From: an uncultured Lachnospiraceae bacterium
Lineage (GTDB): Bacteria; Bacillota; Clostridia; Lachnospirales; Lachnospiraceae
Direction: 5' to 3'
Assembly: GCA_900544445.1 (NCBI GenBank)
Contig: UQVK01000025.1
Location: 1-38,650 of the forward strand
DNA: 38,650 nucleotides
Below, piece after piece: positions 7,682 to 16,358 of the stretch (position 1 is the stretch's first letter; the number at the start of each line of letters is the position of its first letter). Below the pieces are notes generated by a model that was not told the origin of the DNA, ran no database searches, and worked only from the letters and a program-made list of their open reading frames with translations. Both the position numbers and the translations under genes were made by a program.

Positions 7682-9859
7682 ATGAGAGACAGAAAGAAGG
7701 CCGAAGCGGCCGCAAGGGAACTGGTATCGCAGATGACGCTGGAGGAGAAGGCCTCACAGCTTCGGTATGATTCGCCCGCGATCCCCAGGCTGGGGATTCC
7801 GGCTTATAACTGGTGGAACGAGGCGCTTCACGGCGTGGCGAGGGCAGGTGTGGCAACCAGCTTTCCGCAGGCCATCGGAATGGCGGCAGCCTTTGACGAG
7901 GAGCTGCTCCGCACCATTGGAGATGCGGTGGCGACGGAAGGACGCGCCAAATACAACGAATACGCAAAGCATCATGACAGGGATATTTACAAGGGCCTCA
8001 CCTTCTGGTCCCCGAATGTGAATATTTTCCGGGACCCCAGATGGGGGAGGGGACATGAAACCTACGGAGAGGACCCGTATCTGACCTCCCGCATGGGCGT
8101 GGCCTATGTGGAGGGCCTGCAGGGAACTGCCGGGGATGGAGAGGGAGAATATCTGAAAACGGCCGCCTGTGCCAAGCATTTCGCGGTGCATTCCGGGCCG
8201 GAGGGGCTGCGCCATGAATTCAATGCCGTCGCGGGGAAAAAGGACATGTACGAGACCTACCTTCCCGCCTTTGAGGCCTGTGTGAAGGAAGGTGAGGTGG
8301 AGGCCGTCATGGGTGCCTATAACCGGACCAACGGGGAGCCCTGCTGCGGCAGCAATACGCTGATCCGGGGGATTTTGAGAGGAGAATGGGGCTTTGAGGG
8401 ACATTTTGTGTCGGACTGCTGGGCCATTAAGGATTTTCATGAGCATCACTGCGTGACCAAAACGCCGGAGGAATCTGCGGCGATGGCGTTGAAGGCAGGC
8501 TGCGATGTGAACTGCGGCGTCACCTACCTGCATCTTCTGAAAGCATATGAGCAGGGACTTGTGACGGAAGAAGAAATCACGCAGGCGGCGGAGCGGCTGT
8601 TCACCACCCGCTATATGCTCGGCTGCTTTACGGAAACGGAGTATGACAAAATTCCCTATGAGGTTGTGGAATGCCGGGAGCATCTGGAACTGGCGCAGAA
8701 AATCGCCAGAGAGGGAATGGTGCTTTTAAAAAACGACGGCACCCTGCCGCTTCAAAAGGACAGGCTGAAGACCATCGGCGTGATCGGACCGAACGCTGAC
8801 AGCAGAAGCCCTCTGGTGGGAAATTATCACGGAACCTCCTCCCGCTATATCACCATGCTGGAAGGCATTCAGGACGCGGTGGGAGAGGACGTGCGCGTAT
8901 TTTATTCCGAGGGCTGCCACTTGTATAAGGACCGGGTGGAAGGCCTGGGCTGGAGACAGGACCGCATCTCGGAGGCGCTTACGGTCGCGGAACACAGTGA
9001 TGTGGTGATCCTCTGCCTGGGACTGGACGAGACTCTGGAGGGCGAAGAAGGAGATACCGGAAACAGCTACGCTTCCGGCGACAAGGCGGATCTGCAGCTG
9101 CCGGAGGTCCAGAGGGAGCTCCTTGAGGCGGTGACAGGCTGCGGAAAGCCCGTGGTTCTGTGCGTACTCACCGGAAGCGCGGTGGATCTGAATTTTGCGG
9201 AGGAGCATGTGAACGCCATTCTTCAGGTCTGGTATCCCGGCGCAAGAGGCGGAAAGGCGGCAGCTGATATTCTGTTCGGCTCCTGCTCCCCTTCCGGAAA
9301 GCTTCCGGTTACCTTTTACCGGGATCTGGATGGATTTCCGGCCTTCGAGGACTATTCCATGAAAGGACGGACCTACCGCTACCTGGAAAAGGAGCCCCTG
9401 TATCCCTTTGGCTACGGCCTGACCTATGGCCGTGTTGAGGTGCGGGAGGCTGTTCTGGCGGAAGTGCCTGCGCTGTCCGCTTTAGAGAAGGCGGGACAGG
9501 GAATATCGAAAACGGATGTGCCGGATCAGGGCGGGAATTTTGCCGTGAAGGCAGTGCTGGAAAACACCGGGGCATACGATACGGACGAGGTGCTTCAGGC
9601 CTACATCCATGCGGAGGATTCCGCGTTTGCCCCGCTGCATCCTTCCCTCTGCGCCTTTACCAGAGTGAGCCTGAAGGCGGGAGAGAAAAAGGAAGTGAGC
9701 CTGACGATCCCTGCCTCTGCCTTTACCATTGTGGACGAGGAAGGCAGGAGATATGTGGACGGAACCCATTTCAGCCTGTACATCGGAACCAGCCAGCCGG
9801 ATGAGAGAAGCGCCTTTCTTACGGGTATACGGCCGGTGAAGATTGAGGTTGTGCTGTAA
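7682..9859 (+). CDS. Glycoside hydrolase family 3 (beta-xylosidase/beta-glucosidase type)
   Basis: The 725-residue protein has the three GH3 parts: the N-terminal barrel (MTLEEKASQL, NWWNEALHGVAR, FWSPNVNIFRDPRWGRGHETYGEDP), the alpha/beta sandwich (GMVLLKNDGTLPL, GVIGPNAD) and a C-terminal fibronectin-III-like domain. The nucleophile is Asp245 in GHFVSDCWAIKD. The Trp-rich start and SDCWAI form are commoner in xylosidases and related enzymes than in simple glucosidases. No signal peptide is present, so it acts on imported oligosaccharides. The ATG at 7682 was chosen for the GGAGGAGG 11 nt upstream; ATG at 7661 would add seven residues. A TATACT at 7608-7613 could be its -10 box, with no clear -35. 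Confidence 0.93.
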   Translation: MRDRKKAEAAARELVSQMTLEEKASQLRYDSPAIPRLGIPAYNWWNEALHGVARAGVATSFPQAIGMAAAFDEELLRTIGDAVATEGRAKYNEYAKHHDRDIYKGLTFWSPNVNIFRDPRWGRGHETYGEDPYLTSRMGVAYVEGLQGTAGDGEGEYLKTAACAKHFAVHSGPEGLRHEFNAVAGKKDMYETYLPAFEACVKEGEVEAVMGAYNRTNGEPCCGSNTLIRGILRGEWGFEGHFVSDCWAIKDFHEHHCVTKTPEESAAMALKAGCDVNCGVTYLHLLKAYEQGLVTEEEITQAAERLFTTRYMLGCFTETEYDKIPYEVVECREHLELAQKIAREGMVLLKNDGTLPLQKDRLKTIGVIGPNADSRSPLVGNYHGTSSRYITMLEGIQDAVGEDVRVFYSEGCHLYKDRVEGLGWRQDRISEALTVAEHSDVVILCLGLDETLEGEEGDTGNSYASGDKADLQLPEVQRELLEAVTGCGKPVVLCVLTGSAVDLNFAEEHVNAILQVWYPGARGGKAAADILFGSCSPSGKLPVTFYRDLDGFPAFEDYSMKGRTYRYLEKEPLYPFGYGLTYGRVEVREAVLAEVPALSALEKAGQGISKTDVPDQGGNFAVKAVLENTGAYDTDEVLQAYIHAEDSAFAPLHPSLCAFTRVSLKAGEKKEVSLTIPASAFTIVDEEGRRYVDGTHFSLYIGTSQPDERSAFLTGIRPVKIEVVL

Positions 9860-9934
9860 ACGAAAAGGAAGGAATGAAGCGGCGGGATTTTTAGCAAGAG
9901 TACGATTTTTATATTTTTACGGAATTTTCTTATA

Positions 9935-9963
9935 TTGAAGTTTCCCTGAATCAAGGATATACT
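9935..9963 (+). promoter_or_regulatory. Sigma-A promoter of the FAD oxidoreductase operon
   Basis: TTGAAG (9935-9940) and TATACT (9958-9963) are 17 nt apart, followed by a short leader. A long AT-rich run lies upstream (9889-9934), with a CGG triplet at 9920-9922 exactly 12 nt before the -35 box. A GACTAGTC palindrome lies just after the expected start site (9977-9984) and may be an operator. Confidence 0.7.
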
Positions 9964-10007
9964 GAAACATAATTCTGACTAGTCGGAAGAAAGGAGATTC
10001 AGGGGAA

Positions 10008-12278
10008 ATGAACGGCGTGGAATACAGAGAAAAAATACGGCGCATAGAGAGCGATCTGACAGTGGCGGGAGCAGGAATTGCCGGAATATGTGCCGCCGTA
10101 GCGGCTGCAAGAGAGGGACTTCGGGTGGTGCTGGTCAATGACCGGTCCGTACTGGGCGGAAATGCCTCCAGTGAAATTGGAATCCCAATGAATGGAGCGA
10201 GCCATCAGGGGTTGAACGCGTCCATCTATGCCAGGGAGGGTGGCCTTTCAGAGGAAATCCGGCTTCGGATGGAGGCCTATAACCGCGGAGGCGGGTATGA
10301 CTGTCTGGCACTTTTGGATGCCGTTTATTTCGACATGATCTATGAAGAGAAAAATATTACGTTGCTTCTGAACACTGGGATTTTTAGCTGCGATGTGGAA
10401 AATGGAAAAATATGCCGTTGCCTTGCAAGACATGCGGTCAGCAATGTAGTTTTTGAGCTGGTCAGCCCGATGTATATCGACGCGACCGGAAACGGCGTAC
10501 TGGCATTTGAGGCAGGAGCGCATTATACGAAAGGAAGAGAAGGAAAGGGGGATTTTCACGAAAGAAAAGCGCCGGATGAAGCAGATTCCTGTACCATGGG
10601 AAATACCTTCTATTTTGAGACGATAGACTGTGGGCGTAAGGTCACCTTCACGCCTCCGGCATTTGCCAGGAATGTGAAGAATATGGATTTTATCAAGAAT
10701 ATCAATCGTCCAGGCTATTACCGGGGGCTCTCCGTGAAGGGCGCGCACTGGTCTTTTGAATACGGCGGACAGATGGATATCATTTATGACAGCGAGGACA
10801 TCGACCTGGAACTGCGGCGTTTGGTCTACGGGATATGGGATTACATCAAAAACAGCGGAAAATATCCGGAGGCGGAAAACTATGCACTGAAGCGGGTATA
10901 TGCAAAATCCGGCGCGCGGGAATCCAGACGGTTTCTGGGAGATTATGTGCTGACGCAGAACGACATCGAGGAGAAAAGAAGCTTTGAGGACGCGGTATGC
11001 GTCGGCGGCTGGCCCATGGACGTCCATGCGCCGGGAGGCATTTATGATCCGGCTCCGGCCACGGATTTCATTCCTGTGACAGGTATGTATCAGATTCCGT
11101 TCCGTTGTCTATACAGCCGGGATATCGACAATCTGATGTTTGCCGGAAGGGATGTGAGTGTATCCCATATTGCGCTGGGATCCACCAGGGTGATGGCGAC
11201 CTGTGGCTGTATGGGGCAGGCAGTGGGAACAGCGGCAGCCTGCTGTAAAGAACTTCAGACAACGCCGCGAAAGCTTGCTTCCGATCACTGCCGTATGCTG
11301 CAGGACAGGCTTGTACGAGCGGACCAGACGATACTCGGGTATGTGGACAGTGGACGGCTTACAGACTGTTTTACTGCATCGGCGGACAGTGAAAAGCGAT
11401 TTGAGAATACGGAAATATTTCTCCGGCGAAGGCTCGATATGAATCTGGGGCTTGCTCTGATGATGGAAACGGATCGGCTGGAAAGCATTAGCGTGTGGCT
11501 TAGGAATACGACGGATGTGGATCAGATCCTCGGGTATGTTATTCTGGAGGGAGATCATAGGGAAACCTTCCTTCCGGAGAGAAGAACCCAGAGAAGGGAT
11601 TGCACGGTCCCGGCAGGTTTTTCCGGATGGATGAGTCTGAGGACAGACGCGCAGACAGGCAGGGACGGCAAAATATATCTGGTACTTGAGGTGAATGAAG
11701 CGCTGGAGGTGGGAATGTGTCGGGAAAGTCTGACCGGCGCAGTGACACTCCGGTTGTTTCCGGAAGGAAACTGCGGAACATGTAATCATGACAGTGTGCC
11801 GCTGGTTCCGGAAACCGGATACCGGTATCTGGATCACCGGTACAACCGGGAGGAGAATATTGCGTTCTGTGGCCTGATACCGGAGCAGAGGCTGTACTCT
11901 GCAGAAAAGGTGCTTTCTCCTCATGGCCGTCCGTATGGGCAGCCAAATGTCTGGATAGGAGAAAAGGGATTTCCTGCCGTGTTGACGCTGACCGCAAAGC
12001 AGCAGGTGAAGGCGGGACACCTGGCCTTTACCTTTGATACGGATCTGACGAAGGAGCCTCTGGACGGGTTGCCGGACTGCTTGGCGCGGGATTTTGACGT
12101 GACTGTGATATATCGGGATGCTTCGGGAGAACGCAGTGTAGTCTGGCAGGTTAGAGATAACTGGAGACGACATGTGGTATTTGAACTGGAAGGGGATGAG
12201 ATCCTGCAGGTAAGGCTTTCCATCCTGAGAAGCTGGGGGGCGGATGCGGCCGGGGTATACGGGGCGGCATTCTGGTAA
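10008..12278 (+). CDS. FAD-dependent oxidoreductase of the FAD_oxidored type
   Basis: The 756-residue protein opens with an FAD-binding Rossmann motif (G21-x-G23-x-x-G26 within VAGAGIAGICAAVAA), followed by LGGNASSEIG, typical of the FAD_oxidored family (PF12831). The flavin part ends near residue 420 at LMFAGRDVSVSHIALGSTRVMATCGCMGQAVG, which is the second FAD-contact region. About 330 further residues look beta-rich and end in a stretch like a carbohydrate-binding sandwich. Members occur in glycan-use gene sets of Bacillota and Bacteroidota, but their reactions are mostly uncharacterised. The GGAGA ribosome binding site is 13 nt from the ATG. It is the first gene of an operon with the two-component regulator pair. 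Confidence 0.85.
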   Translation: MNGVEYREKIRRIESDLTVAGAGIAGICAAVAAAREGLRVVLVNDRSVLGGNASSEIGIPMNGASHQGLNASIYAREGGLSEEIRLRMEAYNRGGGYDCLALLDAVYFDMIYEEKNITLLLNTGIFSCDVENGKICRCLARHAVSNVVFELVSPMYIDATGNGVLAFEAGAHYTKGREGKGDFHERKAPDEADSCTMGNTFYFETIDCGRKVTFTPPAFARNVKNMDFIKNINRPGYYRGLSVKGAHWSFEYGGQMDIIYDSEDIDLELRRLVYGIWDYIKNSGKYPEAENYALKRVYAKSGARESRRFLGDYVLTQNDIEEKRSFEDAVCVGGWPMDVHAPGGIYDPAPATDFIPVTGMYQIPFRCLYSRDIDNLMFAGRDVSVSHIALGSTRVMATCGCMGQAVGTAAACCKELQTTPRKLASDHCRMLQDRLVRADQTILGYVDSGRLTDCFTASADSEKRFENTEIFLRRRLDMNLGLALMMETDRLESISVWLRNTTDVDQILGYVILEGDHRETFLPERRTQRRDCTVPAGFSGWMSLRTDAQTGRDGKIYLVLEVNEALEVGMCRESLTGAVTLRLFPEGNCGTCNHDSVPLVPETGYRYLDHRYNREENIAFCGLIPEQRLYSAEKVLSPHGRPYGQPNVWIGEKGFPAVLTLTAKQQVKAGHLAFTFDTDLTKEPLDGLPDCLARDFDVTVIYRDASGERSVVWQVRDNWRRHVVFELEGDEILQVRLSILRSWGADAAGVYGAAFW

Positions 12279-12331
12279 GATGGACGGCCGGGAAGCAGCT
12301 TCGGGCGGAGATATGAAACGGAGGAACGACA

Positions 12332-13340
12332 ATGTATCGAGTGATCATTGCGGATGACGAGCCCCTGATTCGGGCCGGACTGTATTACCGCAACGACTGG
12401 AATGCCATGGGATTTGAGGTAGCTGCCCTGCTGGAGGACGGGAGCGATGTGCTGAAGCTCCTGGAAAAAGCGGGAGAAATATCCCTGGATGAAGGTGGTG
12501 TTGTTGTCCGGCTATCGGGAGTTCGAATATGCCAGAGAGGCCATGCGGTGCCATGTATACGAATATCTTCTTAAACCCATCGACTATGAAAAGCTGAGAA
12601 ATGTTTTCGCCCAGATCAAGGTGGAGATGGATGAGGCTGCGCATGAGGAGCAGCTCCTGCAGAGTTTTGGAGAGGAGGAGTACGACCAGATCCTTTCTCT
12701 TACCAGAGGAGTGGCGGGCTCCGTTATGGGCGAAGGAGAAAAAACCTGGCTGGCCTACGCCAAATTGAAGCCACTGATGAGCGATGCCCCCGCGCAGATC
12801 CGGGAGATCCTGGCCAAAAGACTCCTGGATCAGTTGCAGGTACGTCTGGTGAACAGGGCTCCGGATCTGGCGGAACGCTTCGGGGAGCAGCTGAAGACGG
12901 TTCCGCTTTCCGGGGAGGGGGAAGACGGCCCGCAGGGACTGATCGCGCTTCTGAGGAGGCTGAACGATGAGCTGGTATCGCGCGGGCTTGTGAAAACGGA
13001 ACGGCCGGCGGCGGACGACAGCATTTCAAAGGCGTGCAATTATATCAACAATCATCTGGGAGATGATTTCACCTACCGCGATGTGGCGGATTTCGTCCAT
13101 TTGAGCCCCAGACATTTCATTCGGAGATTCCGGAATGAGATGAACGAAACCTTTACCGATTATCTGATCCGGGTGCGGATCGAGGGGGCCATGCGGCTGA
13201 TGGACGAAGAAGGGATGGATGCGGCGGATGTCCCGGCGGCAGTGGGATATCATGATGAAAAATATTTTCAGCAGATCTTTAAAAAGAGAGTGGGCTGTAC
13301 GGTGAGGGAGTATCAGAGACGGAGACAGGCGGAAGCATGA
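12332..13340 (+). pseudogene. Broken AraC-type response regulator (YesN-like)
   Basis: Two overlapping frames together give one response regulator. The first (from 12332) encodes a receiver start, MYRVIIADDEPLIRAG, with the acidic pair, and keeps homology to about LKLLEKA (residue 47). The second frame, shifted by +1, resumes at about 12480 with KYPWMKVVLLSGYREFEYA and runs through the LLKPI lysine to an AraC helix-turn-helix (FTYRDVADFVHLSPRHFIRRF and a second unit) ending at 13340. Compared with the usual spacing in this family about 71 nt are missing, including the TDIRM-type segment with the phosphoacceptor Asp. The ATG overlaps its kinase partner's region normally: the stop TGA overlaps the kinase ATG by 4 nt. 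It is either a real deletion or a sequence error. An ATG at 12489 could still give the C-terminal part (283 residues) if translated, though without a clear ribosome binding site. Confidence 0.85.
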
Positions 13341-15184
13341 AAAAAGACAGAGAAACCGTTTCGGAAAGGAAAAGAAAAAAATACAGGGAGGATTCTTTCT
13401 CCGGACGCTTTCGGCGGGGATTGTCCTATCTGAAGGATTACCGGTTCAGCCGGATTCTGGTGAGATATTTCCTGCTGCTGTTCGTCTGCCTGGTGCTTCC
13501 GGCAACAGGGCTGTCCTTCTGGTATGGGAGACAGCTTCGGGAAAATACCAGGCAGGAGATCCTGCGAAGAAACGAGGCGTCGCTCGTACAGGCCTATGAT
13601 AATGTGAATTCTGTGATCCTTTCTGTGAAAAATATGGCCTCCAGCCTTTCCAGAAACAGCAATGTCCAGTATCTTGCCACCAGGGCTTCGGTAAATGATG
13701 ATACCACAGGAACGCTGGACAGCCTGATCGAGATGCTGGCCCTTATTCGGAATGCAAACGACTACATCGATTCGATCTATCTGTATTTTGCGGAACCACA
13801 GGAGGTGGTATCAGAGCTGGGCGTTTCCGGATACGGGGAATTTCAGGACAAAGAGGTACTGGATGCCTTTTCCAGTGACATGCCGGAACGGATTGAACTA
13901 CTTCCGAGAATCAAAAATAATCATTATCCCTATCTTCTGAGCATCCTGTATCCGGTCAGCCTGGGAAGGGGAAACAATGCGGGACTCGTGGCGATCAATA
14001 TTGATGTGGAAAAGCTGGGGGATTATATCGGAAGCGGCCGGTACCGGAATACGGATTATGGCCCCAGACTTCTGATCTTTGACGACGATATGGAAACGCT
14101 GGTTTACAGCGATGAATATCGGCTGCTTCAGGAGGAAACGGAGCTGGATGAGCTCAGAAGGCTGACGGGCCGGGAGGAAACCTTTTCCGGAGTGTGTACG
14201 CTGTGGGATACCAGCTATGTGGTATCAGAGATTCGTTCTGAGGATGACGGACTGCGATATCTGTATCTGAGCACCATGGAGAGGTTCGCGGAACAGAACC
14301 GGGCTGCGGACAGCAGGATGAGGAATATCGCAGTTCTCATCAGCGTGGTCTGCCTGCTCCTGGCGAGCCTTCTTGCTGTATGGGTATACCGCCCGATCCG
14401 CAAGACCATTCATCTGCTCGCTGACATGTCCATGCTGACAGAGTGGGACAGAAAGGAGCATGTGGATGAGATCGAAGCCATTCAGAGGAGCATCCTTTCC
14501 GCGAAAAAAGAAAGGGATGATCTGAATGAGCAGGTGAGCGAACGGCTGGTCAGCCTGCATAATGCACAGATATGCGCCCTGCAGACCCAGATCGATCCAC
14601 ATTTCCTGTTTAATACTCTGGAGGTCATCGGAAATACGGCGGCGCTTCTGTTCAATGGAGACAACCGGGTTACGGAAATGATCTATACCCTGGGAAAAAT
14701 GATGCGGATCAGTCTTGCTACGGAAAACTATCTGGTTCCTCTGGAGGAGGAGCTGGAGCATGTGAAGCTTTATGTAAAGCTTGTGGAATTTCGCTATCAC
14801 GGCAGAGTGAGTCTGTACCAGGAGATCCCGGAGGAGTTGAACCGGGAACGGATCGTCAAGCTGACCCTGCAGCCGCTGATCGAGAATGCGATTCAGCATG
14901 GCCTGGCACATAAGCGGAGCGACGGACGGATCTGGCTGCGGGGAGAGAAGAAGGGAGAGGACATTTATCTGTATGTGACCGATAACGGAATGGGGATTTC
15001 AGATGAGGATCTGGAAAAGCTGACAGAGCAGCTGGATGAATCCTCCATCACCCGGAGCCGCCATATCGGGATGCGCAACGTGGATCAGCGTCTGAAACTG
15101 ATCTTCGGAGAGGAGTATGGTCTTTCCGTGAGCAGATCGGAGGAAGGCGGAATTCGCGTGACGATTCATTTCAGGACCGTATAA
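13337..15184 (+). CDS. YesM-type sensor histidine kinase
   Basis: This 615-residue kinase has one membrane helix at about residues 34-57, an extracellular sensor region of roughly 240 residues, a second helix near 329-350, and then a His_kinase domain (PF06580). The phosphorylated His is His422 in QIDPHFLFNTLE. The ATPase part shows the N-box LQPLIENAIQHGL and the G-box VTDNGMGIS, then GMRNVDQRLKLIFG. Such kinases sense extracellular sugars or binding-protein complexes and phosphorylate a YesN-type AraC regulator. Start and partner stop overlap as ATGA, a sign of coupled translation. The kinase looks intact although its partner is broken, so it has either lost its target or signals to another regulator. 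Confidence 0.93.
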   Translation: MKKDRETVSERKRKKYREDSFSGRFRRGLSYLKDYRFSRILVRYFLLLFVCLVLPATGLSFWYGRQLRENTRQEILRRNEASLVQAYDNVNSVILSVKNMASSLSRNSNVQYLATRASVNDDTTGTLDSLIEMLALIRNANDYIDSIYLYFAEPQEVVSELGVSGYGEFQDKEVLDAFSSDMPERIELLPRIKNNHYPYLLSILYPVSLGRGNNAGLVAINIDVEKLGDYIGSGRYRNTDYGPRLLIFDDDMETLVYSDEYRLLQEETELDELRRLTGREETFSGVCTLWDTSYVVSEIRSEDDGLRYLYLSTMERFAEQNRAADSRMRNIAVLISVVCLLLASLLAVWVYRPIRKTIHLLADMSMLTEWDRKEHVDEIEAIQRSILSAKKERDDLNEQVSERLVSLHNAQICALQTQIDPHFLFNTLEVIGNTAALLFNGDNRVTEMIYTLGKMMRISLATENYLVPLEEELEHVKLYVKLVEFRYHGRVSLYQEIPEELNRERIVKLTLQPLIENAIQHGLAHKRSDGRIWLRGEKKGEDIYLYVTDNGMGISDEDLEKLTEQLDESSITRSRHIGMRNVDQRLKLIFGEEYGLSVSRSEEGGIRVTIHFRTV

Positions 15185-15231
15185 AAAACAGTATAACAGG
15201 GAGCGCAGATAGAACAGGAAAAATGCAGCTC

Positions 15232-15279
15232 AGAAAAAGAGGACAATTCCTTCGGCCGGAAGGGTTGTCCTCTTTTTCT
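15232..15279 (+). terminator. Strong intrinsic terminator after the two-component genes
   Basis: A perfect 15-bp stem (15232-15246 with 15265-15279) ends in a T-rich right arm and has a further 5-bp inner stem (CCTTC with GAAGG) in its loop. It lies 47 nt after the kinase stop. The left arm is A-rich, so it could also stop transcription from the other strand. Confidence 0.9.
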
Positions 15280-15289
15280 ACTGCCATGT

Positions 15290-15309
15290 CCTCTCACCCG
15301 GTTGAGAGG
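15290..15309 (+). promoter_or_regulatory. Palindrome overlapping the -35 box of the first ABC importer
   Basis: CCTCTCA (15290-15296) and TGAGAGG (15303-15309) are perfect inverted repeats with a 6-nt centre. The right half covers the -35 box TTGAGA (15302-15307). This position suits a repressor operator. As RNA, the left half region (TGTCCTCT, 15287-15294) could also pair with the left arm of the preceding terminator. Confidence 0.45.
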
Positions 15310-15330
15310 AAAGGCAGGGAAGTGCATAAT
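15302..15330 (+). promoter_or_regulatory. Sigma-A promoter of the first ABC importer operon
   Basis: TTGAGA (15302-15307) and CATAAT (15325-15330) are 17 nt apart, each one base from consensus. It lies just after the strong terminator and 56 nt before the first permease ATG, so the importer should be transcribed separately from the two-component genes. Confidence 0.7.
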
Positions 15331-15385
15331 AAAATCAACGAAAAGGAAACGGCGCAAAAGAAACTGGTTTGAGAGGTGATGAGGA

Positions 15386-16348
15386 ATGGGAGGAAACACG
15401 GTAAGAAAAAAGAAAAGCGGCACGTATACCATGAGAAAAAAGAGTATCTGGAAAGACAAGGCGAGCTGGGAGCTGCTGCTTCTGTGCGTTCCCGCTCTGG
15501 CAGCATATATTCTGTTCAATTATATTCCGATGGGAGTTGCGATTACGATCCCCTTCAAGGACTATAAGTTCAGCAGAGGGATTCTGGGAAGCGACTGGGT
15601 GGGACTGGAGAATTTTAAATGGATGGTGACCTCCACTTCCATGGGAAGGATCCTGCGCAACACGGTGGCGTACGGCGCCTGGTTCATGATCATAGGCCCA
15701 ATCACCAACATGATCATCGCGCTGCTGCTTTTTGAAGTCAGGAGCAGGAAGGCGTTAAAGACTTATCAGACGATCATCACATTTCCCAATTTCATGTCAA
15801 TGGTTATCGTAGGATATGTGACCTATGCGGTGCTGAGCCCCAGAGGCGGTCTGATGAATCAGATTCTGAGCCTGTTCGGGGCGCAGACGGTGGATGCCTA
15901 CATGAAACCCGGCTACTGGCCGGCGATTCTGACCATTGTGAATATCTGGAAGGGAATCGGAATGGGATCCATGATGTATTTTGCTTCTCTCATGGGAATC
16001 GATCCTTCCCTGTATGAGGCGGCGGAGATTGACGGAGCGAACCGGTTCCAGAAGATGCGTTACATATCGCTTCCACACCTGATTCCTCTGGTATGCATTT
16101 TCACCATACTGGGCGCTGGAAGCCTGATCAATGGAAACTTCGACCTGTTTTATATCATCCCGAGAAATTCTACGATCCTGTATGAAACAACGGATATTCT
16201 GAACACCTATGTGTACAGGGCGCTTCAGAATGGGACTTATGCCATGGGGGCGACGGTAGGACTGGTACAGTCTGTGGTGGGAATGATTCTCGTGCTCGGC
16301 ACAAACCTGATCGTCAGGAAGATCTCTCCGGACAATTCCATGTTTTAG
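15386..16348 (+). CDS. Sugar ABC importer permease, LplB type (first importer)
   Basis: The 320-residue protein has six predicted membrane helices and the permease EAA loop as LYEAAEIDGANRFQKMRYISLPHLIP (around residues 209-234), which contacts the ATPase. The LplB-like features include FNYIPMGVAITIPFKDYKFSRGILGS near the N-terminus and WPAILTIVNIWKGIGMGSMMYFA. This subfamily of the MalF/UgpA class imports oligosaccharides with a partner permease and a DUF3502-like lipoprotein. A GAGAGGTGATGAGGA region precedes the ATG. No ATPase gene is present nearby. Confidence 0.93.
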   Translation: MGGNTVRKKKSGTYTMRKKSIWKDKASWELLLLCVPALAAYILFNYIPMGVAITIPFKDYKFSRGILGSDWVGLENFKWMVTSTSMGRILRNTVAYGAWFMIIGPITNMIIALLLFEVRSRKALKTYQTIITFPNFMSMVIVGYVTYAVLSPRGGLMNQILSLFGAQTVDAYMKPGYWPAILTIVNIWKGIGMGSMMYFASLMGIDPSLYEAAEIDGANRFQKMRYISLPHLIPLVCIFTILGAGSLINGNFDLFYIIPRNSTILYETTDILNTYVYRALQNGTYAMGATVGLVQSVVGMILVLGTNLIVRKISPDNSMF

Positions 16349-16358
16349 GAGGCGCGGC

